This document shows, piece by piece, positions 48,460 to 59,057 of a stretch of DNA of 64,000 nucleotides. Position numbers and translations under genes: made by a program. The stretch covers positions 62,001 through 126,000 of the forward strand of contig NBIV01000245.1 in NCBI GenBank assembly GCA_003194525.1. Reading direction: 5' to 3'. Source of the stretch: Gracilariopsis chorda (Eukaryota; Rhodophyta; Florideophyceae; Gracilariales; Gracilariaceae). Below the pieces are notes generated by a model. The model was not told the origin of the DNA. It did no database searches and saw nothing but the letters and a program-made list of their open reading frames with translations. The stretch's first letter is position 1. Each line of letters begins with the position of its first letter.

Positions 48460-50090
48460 AAAAGAATGCAGGGCCAAAGAATTCAGATGAAGAAAAGCAG
48501 AGGAACGAATTTGATCATCGTGTCAAACTAGCAATGTATCTTACAGAGAGCTCAATGCTGATCAAAAGAGCTCGAGATCTGCATGATGAGAATTTGGTGG
48601 AACTACCACAACAAAACCATAGCCATCTGCTGAAGAGTTTTACGAAAATGGTTGGCGAGTCGAGACCTGATGCGGAGAACAATGTTATCTAGTTTCTGTA
48701 ATTCGTTGTGATTCATTTTCTGTATCGTTACGTGCTGTTGTATATGGTGTTGTTGGGGATAATGGTGGTGATGTTGGTTTGGGTGGTATATGGGGAGGTG
48801 GTTCTGGTGGCCACGCATATTTGGCTTCTGCTATTGCTTCTATGCTATCTATACTGCGTTTGAATTCGTTTTGCTACGTGCAACGCCTTCCAACAGAAGG
48901 AAGCAGTCATAGTTTGTCAGTCTCTTGAGATTTGTTTGAGAGCTTCACTGGAGTTGTCCCCATGCGTCTTCCAGCCACTCTTTATGCCGCAGAACCCACG
49001 TTGAGAACTGAAAAATCTGATGGTGATCGTTCATCAACTTACAGGTTTTGAGTCGGTCGCTGTGTAGTCCCGAAGATTTCAAGTCGTTTAGAGAAACCGG
49101 AAAAAGAAGTTCAAGGTACATGGGAGTCAGTGAGATGCAGACAGACAAACTTTGCTTCTGGTGTATTAATTTATTTGGAGGCGTCTTTGTTAAACGTATT
49201 GGCTACATTCATTGAACTAATGAAGGAATTTATTGCTTCAACAGCTGAAAGAGCCATAGGTAGGCTCCCAGATGATATGCATAAGTCGATCTGGGAACAA
49301 GGGGATCGTACGTTCTTTACGGAGAGAGCCCGGAATCAGTGCACAGATCCTGATGTTACAGGGAATGAATGGTCAGCATGACAAATAGCTCGACAAGTGA
49401 CACTTGGGGCGAAATGGCAGTGCAGCATGACAAGACCGGCAAATAATATTGCTTTACTCATCGGTTAATGCTAATATGGGTCAACTCCGTGACGAAGCCC
49501 AATGTTTGGCTGGGAAGTAGAGATATCAATGCTTTCTGTACCAACAGTCTCCGTCTCGTGGTAAAGAACATTCACCACGTACGAAAATGATAACTTGAAA
49601 TTGGCATTCCTTGCGGAGTACATTACTCTAGTGCTTGGTAATCATGTCCCATGTTGTTGATAGAGATGTTGAAACGCTAGGCTTTCTGCAATGCATTCAA
49701 TGAGAAATGCTTTATTCTAATACAACTTCTGTTTGGCCATGATTGTCCACCACACTTCACAGACACCAGTAAATGGCGTCTTTTTCTTTCTCTCTTTATT
49801 GTGGGTCCATCATGCTTGATTACGGCACGCGTATAGTGGTTTCTCATGTGAAAAACATTTCTCCCCTCAGGAACGCTAACCATTTTTGTGGCCACTGGCG
49901 GACTATATACGCTAAATTCTTATCTCTTCTCTCTGCAGGCCAGTTCGAGCTATCTTGGTCGCCGGATCCTGACTTAGCACGCTGAGGCAGATATACGATT
50001 ATAGAAAGGAATACGGTAAGATTTTGCGTCGTCTGTGGCATGTCACTAGTGAATCGGATATAATTCACAAGCTAAGGTGGCATCCCTTGC
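48460..50090. other. Unassigned; coding-like relics between Copia and the NOT1 pseudogene
   Basis: Just right of the Copia, a plus frame reads DEEKQRNEFDHRVKLAMYL (about 48486-48545), possibly the continuation of the region cut by the Copia insertion. On the minus strand near 48780-48860 a Pro-rich run reads AEAKYAWPPEPPPHIPPKP. Between 49100 and 49400 a plus frame of 83 codons (49130) has no known domain. Minus-strand wording at 49550-49690 could be eroded NOT1 C-terminus but is not secure. Confidence 0.35.
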
Positions 50091-50099
50091 CCACAGAAC

Positions 50100-53096
50100 C
50101 TTCCAGCCGATTTTCAGTACCTATCAATAACCACTTTCATGCCACTACCCTGTAAGGTATTCACAAAGTTTGATATTATTAAGGGAGGATTCATCATTTT
50201 CAGTGGTCTCTTTACGTTCATATCAGAAACGAACGAATAAGGAAGGGTCAGTTGTTTCAAAAAAGACTACAGAACCAAATTCCGAAGCAGAACGCAGCTA
50301 CTAGGTGTGAAATTGCAGACAAAAAGGTGATATGGGCACAAGAACTCTGAGAGGTCATGGACCACAGCCAATAATAATCTGCAACCCATTGTAAAGCGTT
50401 CGAACAACTATTGAGCGCAGTTCAGCAGATATTTTCATATATGCAGAGATGAAATAAAGAAAGGAAAGAAGCAAATGCCGAAGTAAAGACCAAAAATTCA
50501 CACTCCTAACGGAAAGTATACTCTGCAAGAACTCTTTGTTTGCAAGGCGTTCTAGAACGTACTGAGCAAATTGGGGTGTCAGAGACGGCGAGCATAAGTT
50601 CAGGACGCCTGCCGAACCTCTTGAACGGAAAGAATGTGAAGATTGATTTCTGCATCTTCACGTGTTTGCCTTCCTGTACCAATCGGAACAGCCCGATTTC
50701 CATGTCATCTAGGACATTCATAGATTACGTCTGCGAGCACATACCCTGAAGGTTATGTGAGAGCGCTATAAACAGCTGATCAATAGTTGCTTCAAAGTCA
50801 TCTGCGTCGTTCGATTCCTTCACATTTGATCCAACTGAAAACTGAACTATTATACAAGTACCCTACTAAAATATACTCTCAGATCCTGTCTGATGCATCG
50901 CTTTACCATATCCTTTGCAAAAGCGACGTGGAAATGGCAGAGTAAATGTATCCCCTTGATCTTCTCAGAAGCGAATCCATCTTTTTCCGTATGACAGACT
51001 GCGCTCAGCATACATAAGAGAATCTCAGCTGCCGTGTAGGAGGCCTCAATAATATCGGGTGATATTAATGCTTCGCTCGCCCCGGACACCAGAACCTGAG
51101 AAGTCGCCGTAGACACGAGCTCCAAAGCTGCTCGGAAGAATTTTTCTACCGTTTTAGTTGTTGCCGAGAAACTTTCACTGCCTTTTCTATGATTCCCATA
51201 ACGGCTTGGTATAGAAATGATCGACTAATATCAACTGACGAGATTCGGTGCCACTCAAGAATAACATGCGCAAGTACTACCCTTGACCCCATGAGAGCGA
51301 TATTTCCTGGCTTTTTCACATGTATTGTTGAATTCTTGCTGGCCTCACTGTTCGTACTATTGGAGTCATTTCTTGCATCTGCTTTGTGAACGAAAGTTCG
51401 TGCAGCGTCTACCAGTGCGAGTATTTCATGTGCGGACAAAGATGTATTTGCGGTGCTCTGTTTCCGTGCGCATTTCGAAATACCGACAAGTGTTGGAAAC
51501 AAGTTACCTGCCGTAGCCAATGGCTGCTCAATAACTGCTTTTCGTTCAAGAAAATTAACGAAATCTAGTGCCGTCTCGTGTCTACCATTATATACAGCTT
51601 TTGTAATAATATTATCATACCTGGTCTTGCTGAGTCGAGAGCCAGATATGAGTAGTGCCAAAATACATTCTGGATTGAGCTTCCACCGTTCTTCAGGAAA
51701 CACCAACCAGGCAGCAAGCTCCTCCGATAATCTCCGACTCGTCCCACCTAAAACTTCCAAAATGAGGACATGAGCTTGAAGATACATATTAGAAACGCCT
51801 TCCAAAATATGTTTCAATACCTTTTGATCAACGTCCACACCAGCTTTTTCGGATGTGATGGAAGACTTCACAGCCGCTGGGATCTCAACCCATACCATAT
51901 GAATATTAAGACCTGAAGGCAGATCGGCAAGTCTTTTGTAACTGTTACTAGAAGAAAATAATACCGCTCCACTTTCCGGAACCAGTTGAGAATCAATTGA
52001 GTTAAATCGCGCCATTACTTCTTGCTTCGGTTGAAAGTTCAACTTCTCCTGAAACAGAGGAATTCTTATTTTGCTGGTTGGGATGCTGGTCGGACCTGTA
52101 CACATTGATGCTGCCTCATGCATGAAGGAGGAAAGCCGGAAGACCCACCAAGGATGCCATGTGCGGACGCAGCGCAGCAATCAAAATTAGTGTCTTTATG
52201 AGGTGCTTCACAGCTGAAGCCTTTGCAGGTATCCTTCTCGCTGAAATCAAAGAATTCGACAGCGCTTTGGTTTTTGTTTGTGAGGATCCAAGTAATCTGG
52301 GAACAGAGCGATTCAAAGGGACTCGCTGAGGTGCTCTCGTATAGCTACTATCCTTACCAGATCTTTGCTCAGGTATGAAATGTCGCGAAGAGATAGAGCT
52401 GTATTGATCAAAACCGGTAACGCCTGGCGTAACAAGGGCAGAACTAGATAAACATGGTTGACTGGCCGTTGGATATGGCTGGGAAGTAGATGCCAGTCTA
52501 GCATGTTGTGATCCTACACCTGTCCCATGAAATCTCGAGAATTCCTCATGTACTGAATACAAATCTGATCAAGGGATCATACTATAGTTATATACAGAAC
52601 TTGATTGTCGTCTCTTCTTGAGCGCAGACCTAATCCTTTCATTTAAGTCCTGTGCTGCTCTTTCCTTCGCATGAAGCTCGATGACCGCACAAAACATTTC
52701 AAGGTTAGCATTACAAATCAACTGGCCTGCTTGTTACATCATATTTTGGTATGCAACGACATTGGGACTCACAACCGTACAAAGCTGGTTCCACATAGCT
52801 ACCCTTAATGGTTCTTTAGATGTTACTGAAGCGAAAAAGCCTGCTACCTGTTGCAGCATTTGCATCGCTGCTCTCTTGAATTTGCCAGGATCATGCGCCT
52901 TGGAAACTTCTTTTGATAGGAGCTCCTTCGTCAGGAAGAATGCAATAGCGCAAATCCTCTCGACGACAGAGTGAGTGCTTTTCTTAGTTGCGATACCAAT
53001 CGCAATTGCAATAACTCGTTCCAAGTTCGGAGAGTACTCTAGCAGTCTCAAGAAATAACTGGGAGTCAGCAGCTGCAAAAGTTTTGCTCCACTCAT
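50100..53096 (-). pseudogene. NOT1 (CCR4-NOT scaffold) pseudogene, C-terminal half
   Basis: NOT1/CNOT1 is the scaffold of the CCR4-NOT deadenylase complex. Minus-strand wording follows the family in order. The DUF3819-type region (SPNLERVIAIAIGIATKKST, KFKRAAMQMLQQVAGFFAS) is at 53030-52800. The segment ending VHEEFSRFHG lies near 52530. Helical repeats (GRHETALDFVNFLERKAVIE) are at about 51580-51520 and YTAAEILLCMLSAV near 51030. The C-terminal NOT1 domain (VVHDLSEFLCPYHLFVCNF, PSSCVLLRNLVL) is at 50370-50250. The gene is dead: in-frame TAA at 52734 and TGA at about 52567, frameshifts near 52150 and 51140, and more stops after 50850. The N-terminal HEAT and CAF1-binding parts are not visible; a Met/Ser/Asn-rich piece precedes it (about 53320-53130). 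It lies within the 23-bp inverted repeats, next to a Harbinger transposase. Confidence 0.8.
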
Positions 53097-53329
53097 TTTG
53101 GAAGGCCGACAAAAATCTCAGTCTTATGAAATGAACTTGTTGGAACCGTTCTCATACCCATTGTACTCTGTGTGTTCTGCGGATGCAATGGATTCATTTG
53201 ACCTTGCTAGAGCCCACCCATACTGGAGGACATCGATGCGCTCTGCAGCATATTTGAGATATCTCTGACAGAGTCATGCGCTAGTGAACCAATTTCGTGT
53301 GAAAGATGATTATGGTTCATGTTAAAAAA

Positions 53330-54870
53330 ACAACAAAAGACCTTGGGCCGCAAGGTGGCAGCTTCGACGAAGATGGCAGATTATTGCACTGTTCGGGGAG
53401 CATAAACACAAATGAAGTCGATTTCGTCAGATAACAAAACGAAATAGTGTGTTGAGTGATGAGTACGAACCTGAAAATTCCACCCACAGCAATTTTCTTA
53501 CCAATGGACATCAGAGAACCGGCAATCCTGTCAATTCTGGGCGGTGCAGATTGCGGCGTCGCAAGATTTCGACCATTTTGCTCCGTTTCGTAGTACACTG
53601 TGCCACCAGTAAACTAGAAGGCTTTTCATCTTCTGTAGATGCCATCATAACAATGTTTTCCTTACAGATAGCATACCAGTGTTGAAAATCATTGTCGAGG
53701 TCTTCAAAGTCTCGTAAAGAAAACGACCGCAGATTTTCTTCGCCCTCATGGATGCAAAAATCTGAAGTTTCACGCATAAAATAATAAGGCTTGCGCTCAT
53801 ACTAACCGAATAGTTCAGAAGGCTCTGAAGTATCCACCACCTTGCAACAAACATGCTCAACGTGAATGAGTAGAGAAGACAAGAAAGATTTAAGCAATTC
53901 CTCTCACCAGTAAGAAACCCGTGAAGCGGGTATTTGTGTTATAAGGTTCTCAGTACAAGCATTATGCTTCATCACCAAGAATCCGAAACTATACGGTGAG
54001 GTTCTGGCTATTCAGGTACTCGAAACGTTTGGTAGAGGCGTACGCCAAAGAGTCATGAGTAGACTCAGCGCATTTTGCAGAAGCAAGTAACAATCTGCCC
54101 CCAGAGTCCACCACTCCCTGAAAAGAGATTGCGTAGTAACCCTTTCGACACCAATATTTCGGAGCGTTGAACTTAGGTGGATTTATCTCAATTGCTCCTA
54201 TGCAGCCAGTAAATGGGCTGAATTGTGGTCTAGATATTTTAAATCCGTTTGAAAGCTGTTGTAGTGCTTCAAAATGGTCCGGAATTCCGGGAAGGGCTAG
54301 TATGTTAGATAATGCGTTGCTTGTTTCTAGGAAAACAGAATACAGAGTCAAACGTTGCGTTCAAAATAATTGATGTATCGTGTAAAACGACCCACCTGCA
54401 AGATTACTTCAGGTTATGCCTAGTTGCATTTCCTTAAAAAGAGTTGGATGTCCAGATCTTCTTCCCATCTCCTAATTTTTTGATATGAGAGGAGAGAGCA
54501 AGTGAACCAATTTCCAAAACGATTTACAGCTCATGCAATAGTTACGCTTGAACGTGGTGTCGCTCAAAAAGTAGATAATGGACTCGAAGGTGACACCTTG
54601 ACGGGTTACAGATGGTAAAATGTGAAATTTTGTAGAAAAATGTCTCCAGGAAATTAGATTTATAGTGCGTAATCTGGCGTGATTAATAGCTGCTCTTTGA
54701 AGCATGCTATGTAGAATAACGAATATGACGATAGGATGCATGTGGAAAAAGGTGAGTTGTTTGCGCAAGTATTAGGATGGCTGTTGTCAACTAGGGAAAT
54801 CATGGTTGGAAGACGTGAGATAGTATCTGTAAACAGACTGGACCGCTCTTTGGAGCTGTGTTTCAATAGG
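53330..54870 (-). pseudogene. PIF/Harbinger (HARBI1-like) transposase, decayed
   Basis: On the minus strand an N-terminal helical part contains DTTFKRNYCMSCKSFWKLVH (about 54560-54500). The DDE_Tnp_4 core at 54240-53990 reads FTGCIGAIEINPPKF, where the usual Asp of IGAIDG is Glu, then KGYYAISFQGVVDSGGRLLL and STHDSLAYAST. These match the Harbinger order and spacing. A C-terminal part (about 53860-53510) includes DNDFQHWYAICKENIVMM. The frame is interrupted by stops at 54472 and 53989 and by a frame change before 53777. It ends about 75-100 bp short of the right inverted repeat. It is the likely former source of the 23-bp terminal repeats. Confidence 0.82.
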
Positions 54871-54945
54871 GGTCTCTCTCACTTCAAATTACAGCCTCTT
54901 ATTTTTTAAAGTGTAAAGTATTCACCACTTCTTTCGAGCGTGAAC

Positions 54946-54968
54946 GTCACGCTTGTTTAGACACTGCC
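54946..54968 (-). repeat. Right 23-bp terminal inverted repeat
   Basis: Exact inverse of 42212-42234. It lies just upstream of the Harbinger transposase reading direction, where a terminal repeat is expected. Confidence 0.75.
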
Positions 54969-54971
54969 CGA

Positions 54972-57240
54972 GCATTGCTGATATGGTAACATGTACATTT
55001 TACTGTAATAAAATTCATGACATGAAATTGTTTGCAAAGTTGTATTTTTGTTGAAATTTAAACATAAACCAAATTTACTGCTGTTTTCATCGATGCATAT
55101 TTTTGACAGCTTTGGAAATCTTGAAATTGTGCTTTGTATTTTTAAATAAATCTGTTCAGCCCTGGCTTTATTATGTATGATAATTGAAGTCGTTCTACCT
55201 AAGTCAAGCAATATGGTGACTTTGATGGCCTTATGCGGAGAATATCATGCTTACATGTATTGTAAGCTCCTCAACACAGTCCAAAAAAGCCTCCTTGATG
55301 AACGAACTTTGTGTTGAAAGAGTTGTGGGCGCCATCACGAGACGGTGACGCAAGGCGCCAAAATAAATGACAAACTAGCCAAAGAAGGGTGTTCCTCGTA
55401 TCTCAAAGCCCCAAAAAAATGAAACGACATGAACAAAAGATCAAAAGAACAAACTAATGCAGGAACCAAAAGGACTCAACCTGAAACGATAAAAACAAAT
55501 ACTAAAGAAGAACACAAGGCTCAATCCAAAGAAAAACGTCTTGAAACTTCCTGAAATGGCACACAACCCAAGAATTATTTCAAGGGTCATTAGGACTCAG
55601 ACGCCCCGTTTCCGGTAAGACACTCCGGATCTGAAGTGATTTCTGCAGCCTACCCCCTTCTGCACCTACCAGAAGCAAGTGCGTACAATCCTTACTGGGC
55701 TTCCAAAGGAGAGCTACTAACAGCCGGATATTCTTTCACTATATACCCAATCTGGCCCTTTGCAGGAGGGTTTGCACGGTACGTCGCCTGCCGAAACCTT
55801 CCCGTCAAGCACCTCCGTCCGTAAATTACCAGGTCTTTCCACCGTCACCGTAATCCGAGCAAAGCTCTGGTGGGGGCTGACAAACGACAAAAGCGCCTTT
55901 TTTACACACTAACCGTCTCCCATCGACGCCAAGGGCGCTTCAATCGGTCTCAGCGGCGGTAATGCCCCACCCTAAGTATGCACAAAGCGGCAAGCGCATC
56001 ACTAAGTGCAGTTGAGAGTTTATAGTGAGAGTTGAGACAGTTGTGGGGGTGAGGACTTAGAGATGTCGTTTTTGAAATGAGTCTAGACCAAAGTCACAGA
56101 CTCAACTTGCCCTTTTATAAGTCGAAAAGCACAGCAACACAGAAGCGCATTACTACTTTCAACTTACTCATAAGTGGGTCTAAGTTACTCCATTGGCTTC
56201 CAGAAGCCTCTGGAGCTGCACACTAACCAATAGTAATTTAGCAACTGGCGCCTGCATCACCGAAATACAGTAGTAATGCTGGGCCAGCGACGATCAGAAT
56301 GCTCCAGACACTGCTGGAGCACTCTACACGTGCGTTCCAGCAGTGCTGGAACATTCTACCATCTACGCGACCGCCAAGGGTTCAGAGGAAGTTGTCTGGG
56401 TTACTCCACTCATTTACCCTATGCAAACTCCTTGCCTTTGATTGGCTCAATTCCTCTTGCTTTTATTGCAAGTTGATTCGGCCGTCCCCTCATTCTTGGA
56501 TTCCCCTATTGCTGGAACTACTTCAAAATTAACTCGTGTCTTTAACCAGTGCTAAAGTTTAGAACATTTCATACACTCCGAGACCAAGACTGCTCACGAG
56601 ATCGATTTTTTTTTCCCGTCTCTTCCGTTACCATGACGTCCAATGAGGTGTTTCGACAAAGGTATTTTGTTCCCAAGGATCCCCGACATTATTTTGGTAT
56701 AATGTCAAGAAAGATCTTTATTGTGATCAAGCATCTGGCTGACTACAAAAATTATGAGCCTTAAAAAGACCGTTCTGTCTGTAGTAAACTGGATGAAGAA
56801 ATGATACTTGAGATATCAGTTGCCACTTGCCTGCCGTCAATTCTGGTAGCGAAACCTTTGGTTGCAGTTTTAGATCACACAATGCGTAGTTTAGCATAGT
56901 TTCACTACATTCATACCCATCTCCCTCTGCAGCAGTACCGTGGATGCTTTTGTCAAGGCTTTCATATCAGGGATGTATCTTTACAAGTTCTATTCCGAAT
57001 CATACCCTCCGTACCCTTGGTAGATACTTCTCGGGCCGTTAAAGTGCTGCTGAGTGTAACGAAAAAATCGATTGTTCCTGCACGCGTGTGCACTACGGAA
57101 CATTTTGACAAGAGGTTCTGTTATCCTGTGTAACTTTCAAGCATGTCTGGAATTCGGATTTCCAAGCAGCCTGTGTGGCTCTGATAGGCTCACAATTCAT
57201 AGATCGTGTTTCAGAGTTGTTCAGTTGTATTCTTTATGCA
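54972..57240. other. No gene recognised; possible LTR-like remains
   Basis: No protein motifs. A minus-strand TATA-like motif (TTATAAAAGGGC) near 56112-56123 and clustered inverted half-sites at 56303-56357 (for example TTCCAGCAGTGCTGGAA) suggest promoter-like or LTR-like sequence. The stretch 56840-57240 leads into the peroxidase promoter. Confidence 0.35.
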
Positions 57241-57243
57241 GCA

Positions 57244-57249
57244 TATAAG
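57244..57249 (+). promoter_or_regulatory. TATA-like box of the peroxidase gene
   Basis: TATAAG (in GCATATAAGAAC) lies about 100 bp before the ATG, with a pyrimidine-rich stretch (CCTCTTTGCTTTTCTTCC) following. Position fits a core promoter with a short leader. Sequence evidence only. Confidence 0.4.
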
Positions 57250-57348
57250 AACCGCATTCCTCTTTGCTTTTCTTCCTAAACGATTTCAGTCCATGACATC
57301 ATTTTCTTCAGCAGACTCATCCGCACTCTTTTAATCATTCTGTTCGAC

Positions 57349-58260
57349 ATGGGCATCCAAAGGTACCTACTTTCGTTGCTTTGCTCTGTATTTTTGGTTC
57401 ATGTTGCCACGGCTAAATCGGGTTTCACCAGGTATTTCTTTTCTACTCCGATGTGTTTCTCAAGCCACCAGAAGATTCGTGAAGTAATCAAGAAGGGTAT
57501 GAAAGACGATCCGGATCTAATTCCAGCGTTCTCTCGCGCCGCCTTTCATGACTGCATCACAGCCACCTCCTCAAAGCCCAATTCGGGATGCAACGGCAGT
57601 CTTCGCCTGGAGGAAGAGATAACGAATATGAATAACGACAGACTGCAACCGCCCTTGGACTTCCTTCGCCAGCACCTGCCCACCATAGCACATAAGAAAT
57701 GTGCATCTTTTGCTGATGGAATTCAACTCGGAGCAGAAGTGGCTATGCAAATTTCCGGTGGACCGAAAGTTCTAGGAAAGCTCGTGAACAGCGCGGCGCC
57801 TCGTGTCGACGTTGATGACCCAGATACAGTTGAGGGAGAACTTCCAGATGAGGACGATCCATTCCCAAAACTCTTGGACTTCTATGCACGTAAGGGTTTC
57901 AACCTACGAGAAATGGTGGTTTCCAATGTTGGCGGACATGCTCTGGGCGCTTTCGAGGATGATGAAGATAATCAAGAGAAGCCGTTTACCACGACGGAAA
58001 CGAGTTTCAACATCGATTACGCTGTTAATTTAGTTCAGAGGATTGACACTGGGAAGAATCTAGAAGGATTCCACACCCTAAATAGTGATTTGGAACTTCT
58101 GAACAACACGGAGTCAGTGTTCTGGCTGAAGTACTATGCAGGCCATACTGGAGTTGGTTATGTACCGAGTCTAGGAAAATTGCGTCTGCTCACTGACTAT
58201 GGGAAGTTTCTGATAAAGCTTGCGAGCTTAAAGGGCTCAAACCTCCCGGCAAAATGCTAG
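57349..58260 (+). CDS. Secreted haem peroxidase of the plant/fungal superfamily
   Basis: 303 residues, intact and intronless. It begins with a signal peptide (MGIQRYLLSLLCSVFLVHVA, cleavage near residue 22-24), so the product enters the secretory pathway. The distal haem side is SRAAFHDC with Arg63 and His67. A calcium-loop-like stretch follows (GCNGSLRLEEE, 80-90). CASFADGIQLGAEVAMQISG (118-137) corresponds to the conserved CADxxxLAA region and GGP. Proximal His197 lies in NVGGHALG, followed by the late motif NSDLELL (245-251). These are the essential residues of peroxidases that use H2O2 to oxidise phenolic or similar donors. Length is close to class II/III enzymes, but spacing matches neither class exactly, so I do not assign one. 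The start is the first ATG before the signal peptide. Likely role: oxidative defence or cell-wall chemistry (inference). Confidence 0.9.
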   Translation: MGIQRYLLSLLCSVFLVHVATAKSGFTRYFFSTPMCFSSHQKIREVIKKGMKDDPDLIPAFSRAAFHDCITATSSKPNSGCNGSLRLEEEITNMNNDRLQPPLDFLRQHLPTIAHKKCASFADGIQLGAEVAMQISGGPKVLGKLVNSAAPRVDVDDPDTVEGELPDEDDPFPKLLDFYARKGFNLREMVVSNVGGHALGAFEDDEDNQEKPFTTTETSFNIDYAVNLVQRIDTGKNLEGFHTLNSDLELLNNTESVFWLKYYAGHTGVGYVPSLGKLRLLTDYGKFLIKLASLKGSNLPAKC

Positions 58261-59057
58261 AATGAGCAGAAACAGTTATCTACGGCATGAAGAATATTGC
58301 GTACCAGTTGTCAGTGGATAAATCCCAAGTCTTTACGCCGAAAACTCGTGTTTAGCTTCACTTTCGTATGCAATGCATCGAGGACTACAGAGACCGACAC
58401 TTAATTTGTCTACCCGGCACTGTTTTGGTTTCATAGTGTCCGCACCATCTACGAATTGACGAAACACGAGTCATGATACGGCTCACACGTTGTGTCTGAC
58501 AAAGACATGCGAATTGCATCCATGTTGCACAAGCTCTTAATATATGCAACAAAGATTTGGACCGGCCCATGATCTTCTATCACCACACGCACTTATCTGA
58601 GAACCAACCATCCCGGAGACATCTACGACAAGATACTGTGCAGCAACGGAGTAACCCTTCTCTACTATTCTAGTATTCTGAACATGCCAAAGCCCCTTCA
58701 GGGAATGTCACTCGTATTGTGTGTGTGTTTATATGAGCTCGTGTCGCTAATTCCAAGACTACGGTACGGGTGACATTGAGAAGTAGCCCTCTCTCTAGAT
58801 AAACCAACAGCTTTTCTGGCCGTGTTCTTACTATTGTTTCGGCGTCAGAACCTTGCCTCTCTCGGAGAGGTGGAAGTTCTCGACGTCAGGATGCCGCTCT
58901 TTCGCGGCATCTAAGGGTACAAGCTGATCCGCCTTCACGAGATTTACCTGTCTTTCCCCCAGTAACGAGAGAAGCGAAATGGACAGGCGATTGGGTCTCT
59001 CACGGAGACTAACAACTCTCAATTCAATTCGTATTGTCGTGCATCTCATCTCAACGC
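58261..59057. other. Intergenic region between convergent peroxidase and monooxygenase genes
   Basis: The two genes converge on this 0.8-kb interval, so it should contain both 3' ends. No standard AATAAA was noticed close to either stop. Short frames here show no domains. Confidence 0.6.

Larger units (their letters stand above)
42212..54968. mobile_element. Candidate large Harbinger-type element bounded by 23-bp inverted repeats
   Basis: The 23 bases at 42212-42234 (starting GGCAGTGTCTAA, ending AGCGTGAC) recur exactly, reverse-complemented, at 54946-54968, facing each other as terminal inverted repeats should. The adjoining three bases are TGA on the left and CGA on the right, one transition away from a 3-bp duplication; PIF/Harbinger elements duplicate 3 bp of TNA type. 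The interval contains a Harbinger transposase close to the right end, a NOT1-derived pseudogene, an unknown plus-strand frame at the left, and a nested Copia element. Without the Copia the unit would be about 8.1 kb. The alternative is that the repeats belong to two separate broken copies of the same family. Confidence 0.5.

Noticed and set aside
57349-58260. Peroxidase as ascorbate peroxidase or catalase-peroxidase
   Set aside because: The signal peptide, Cys content and lack of the class I wording around the proximal His argue against an intracellular class I enzyme.
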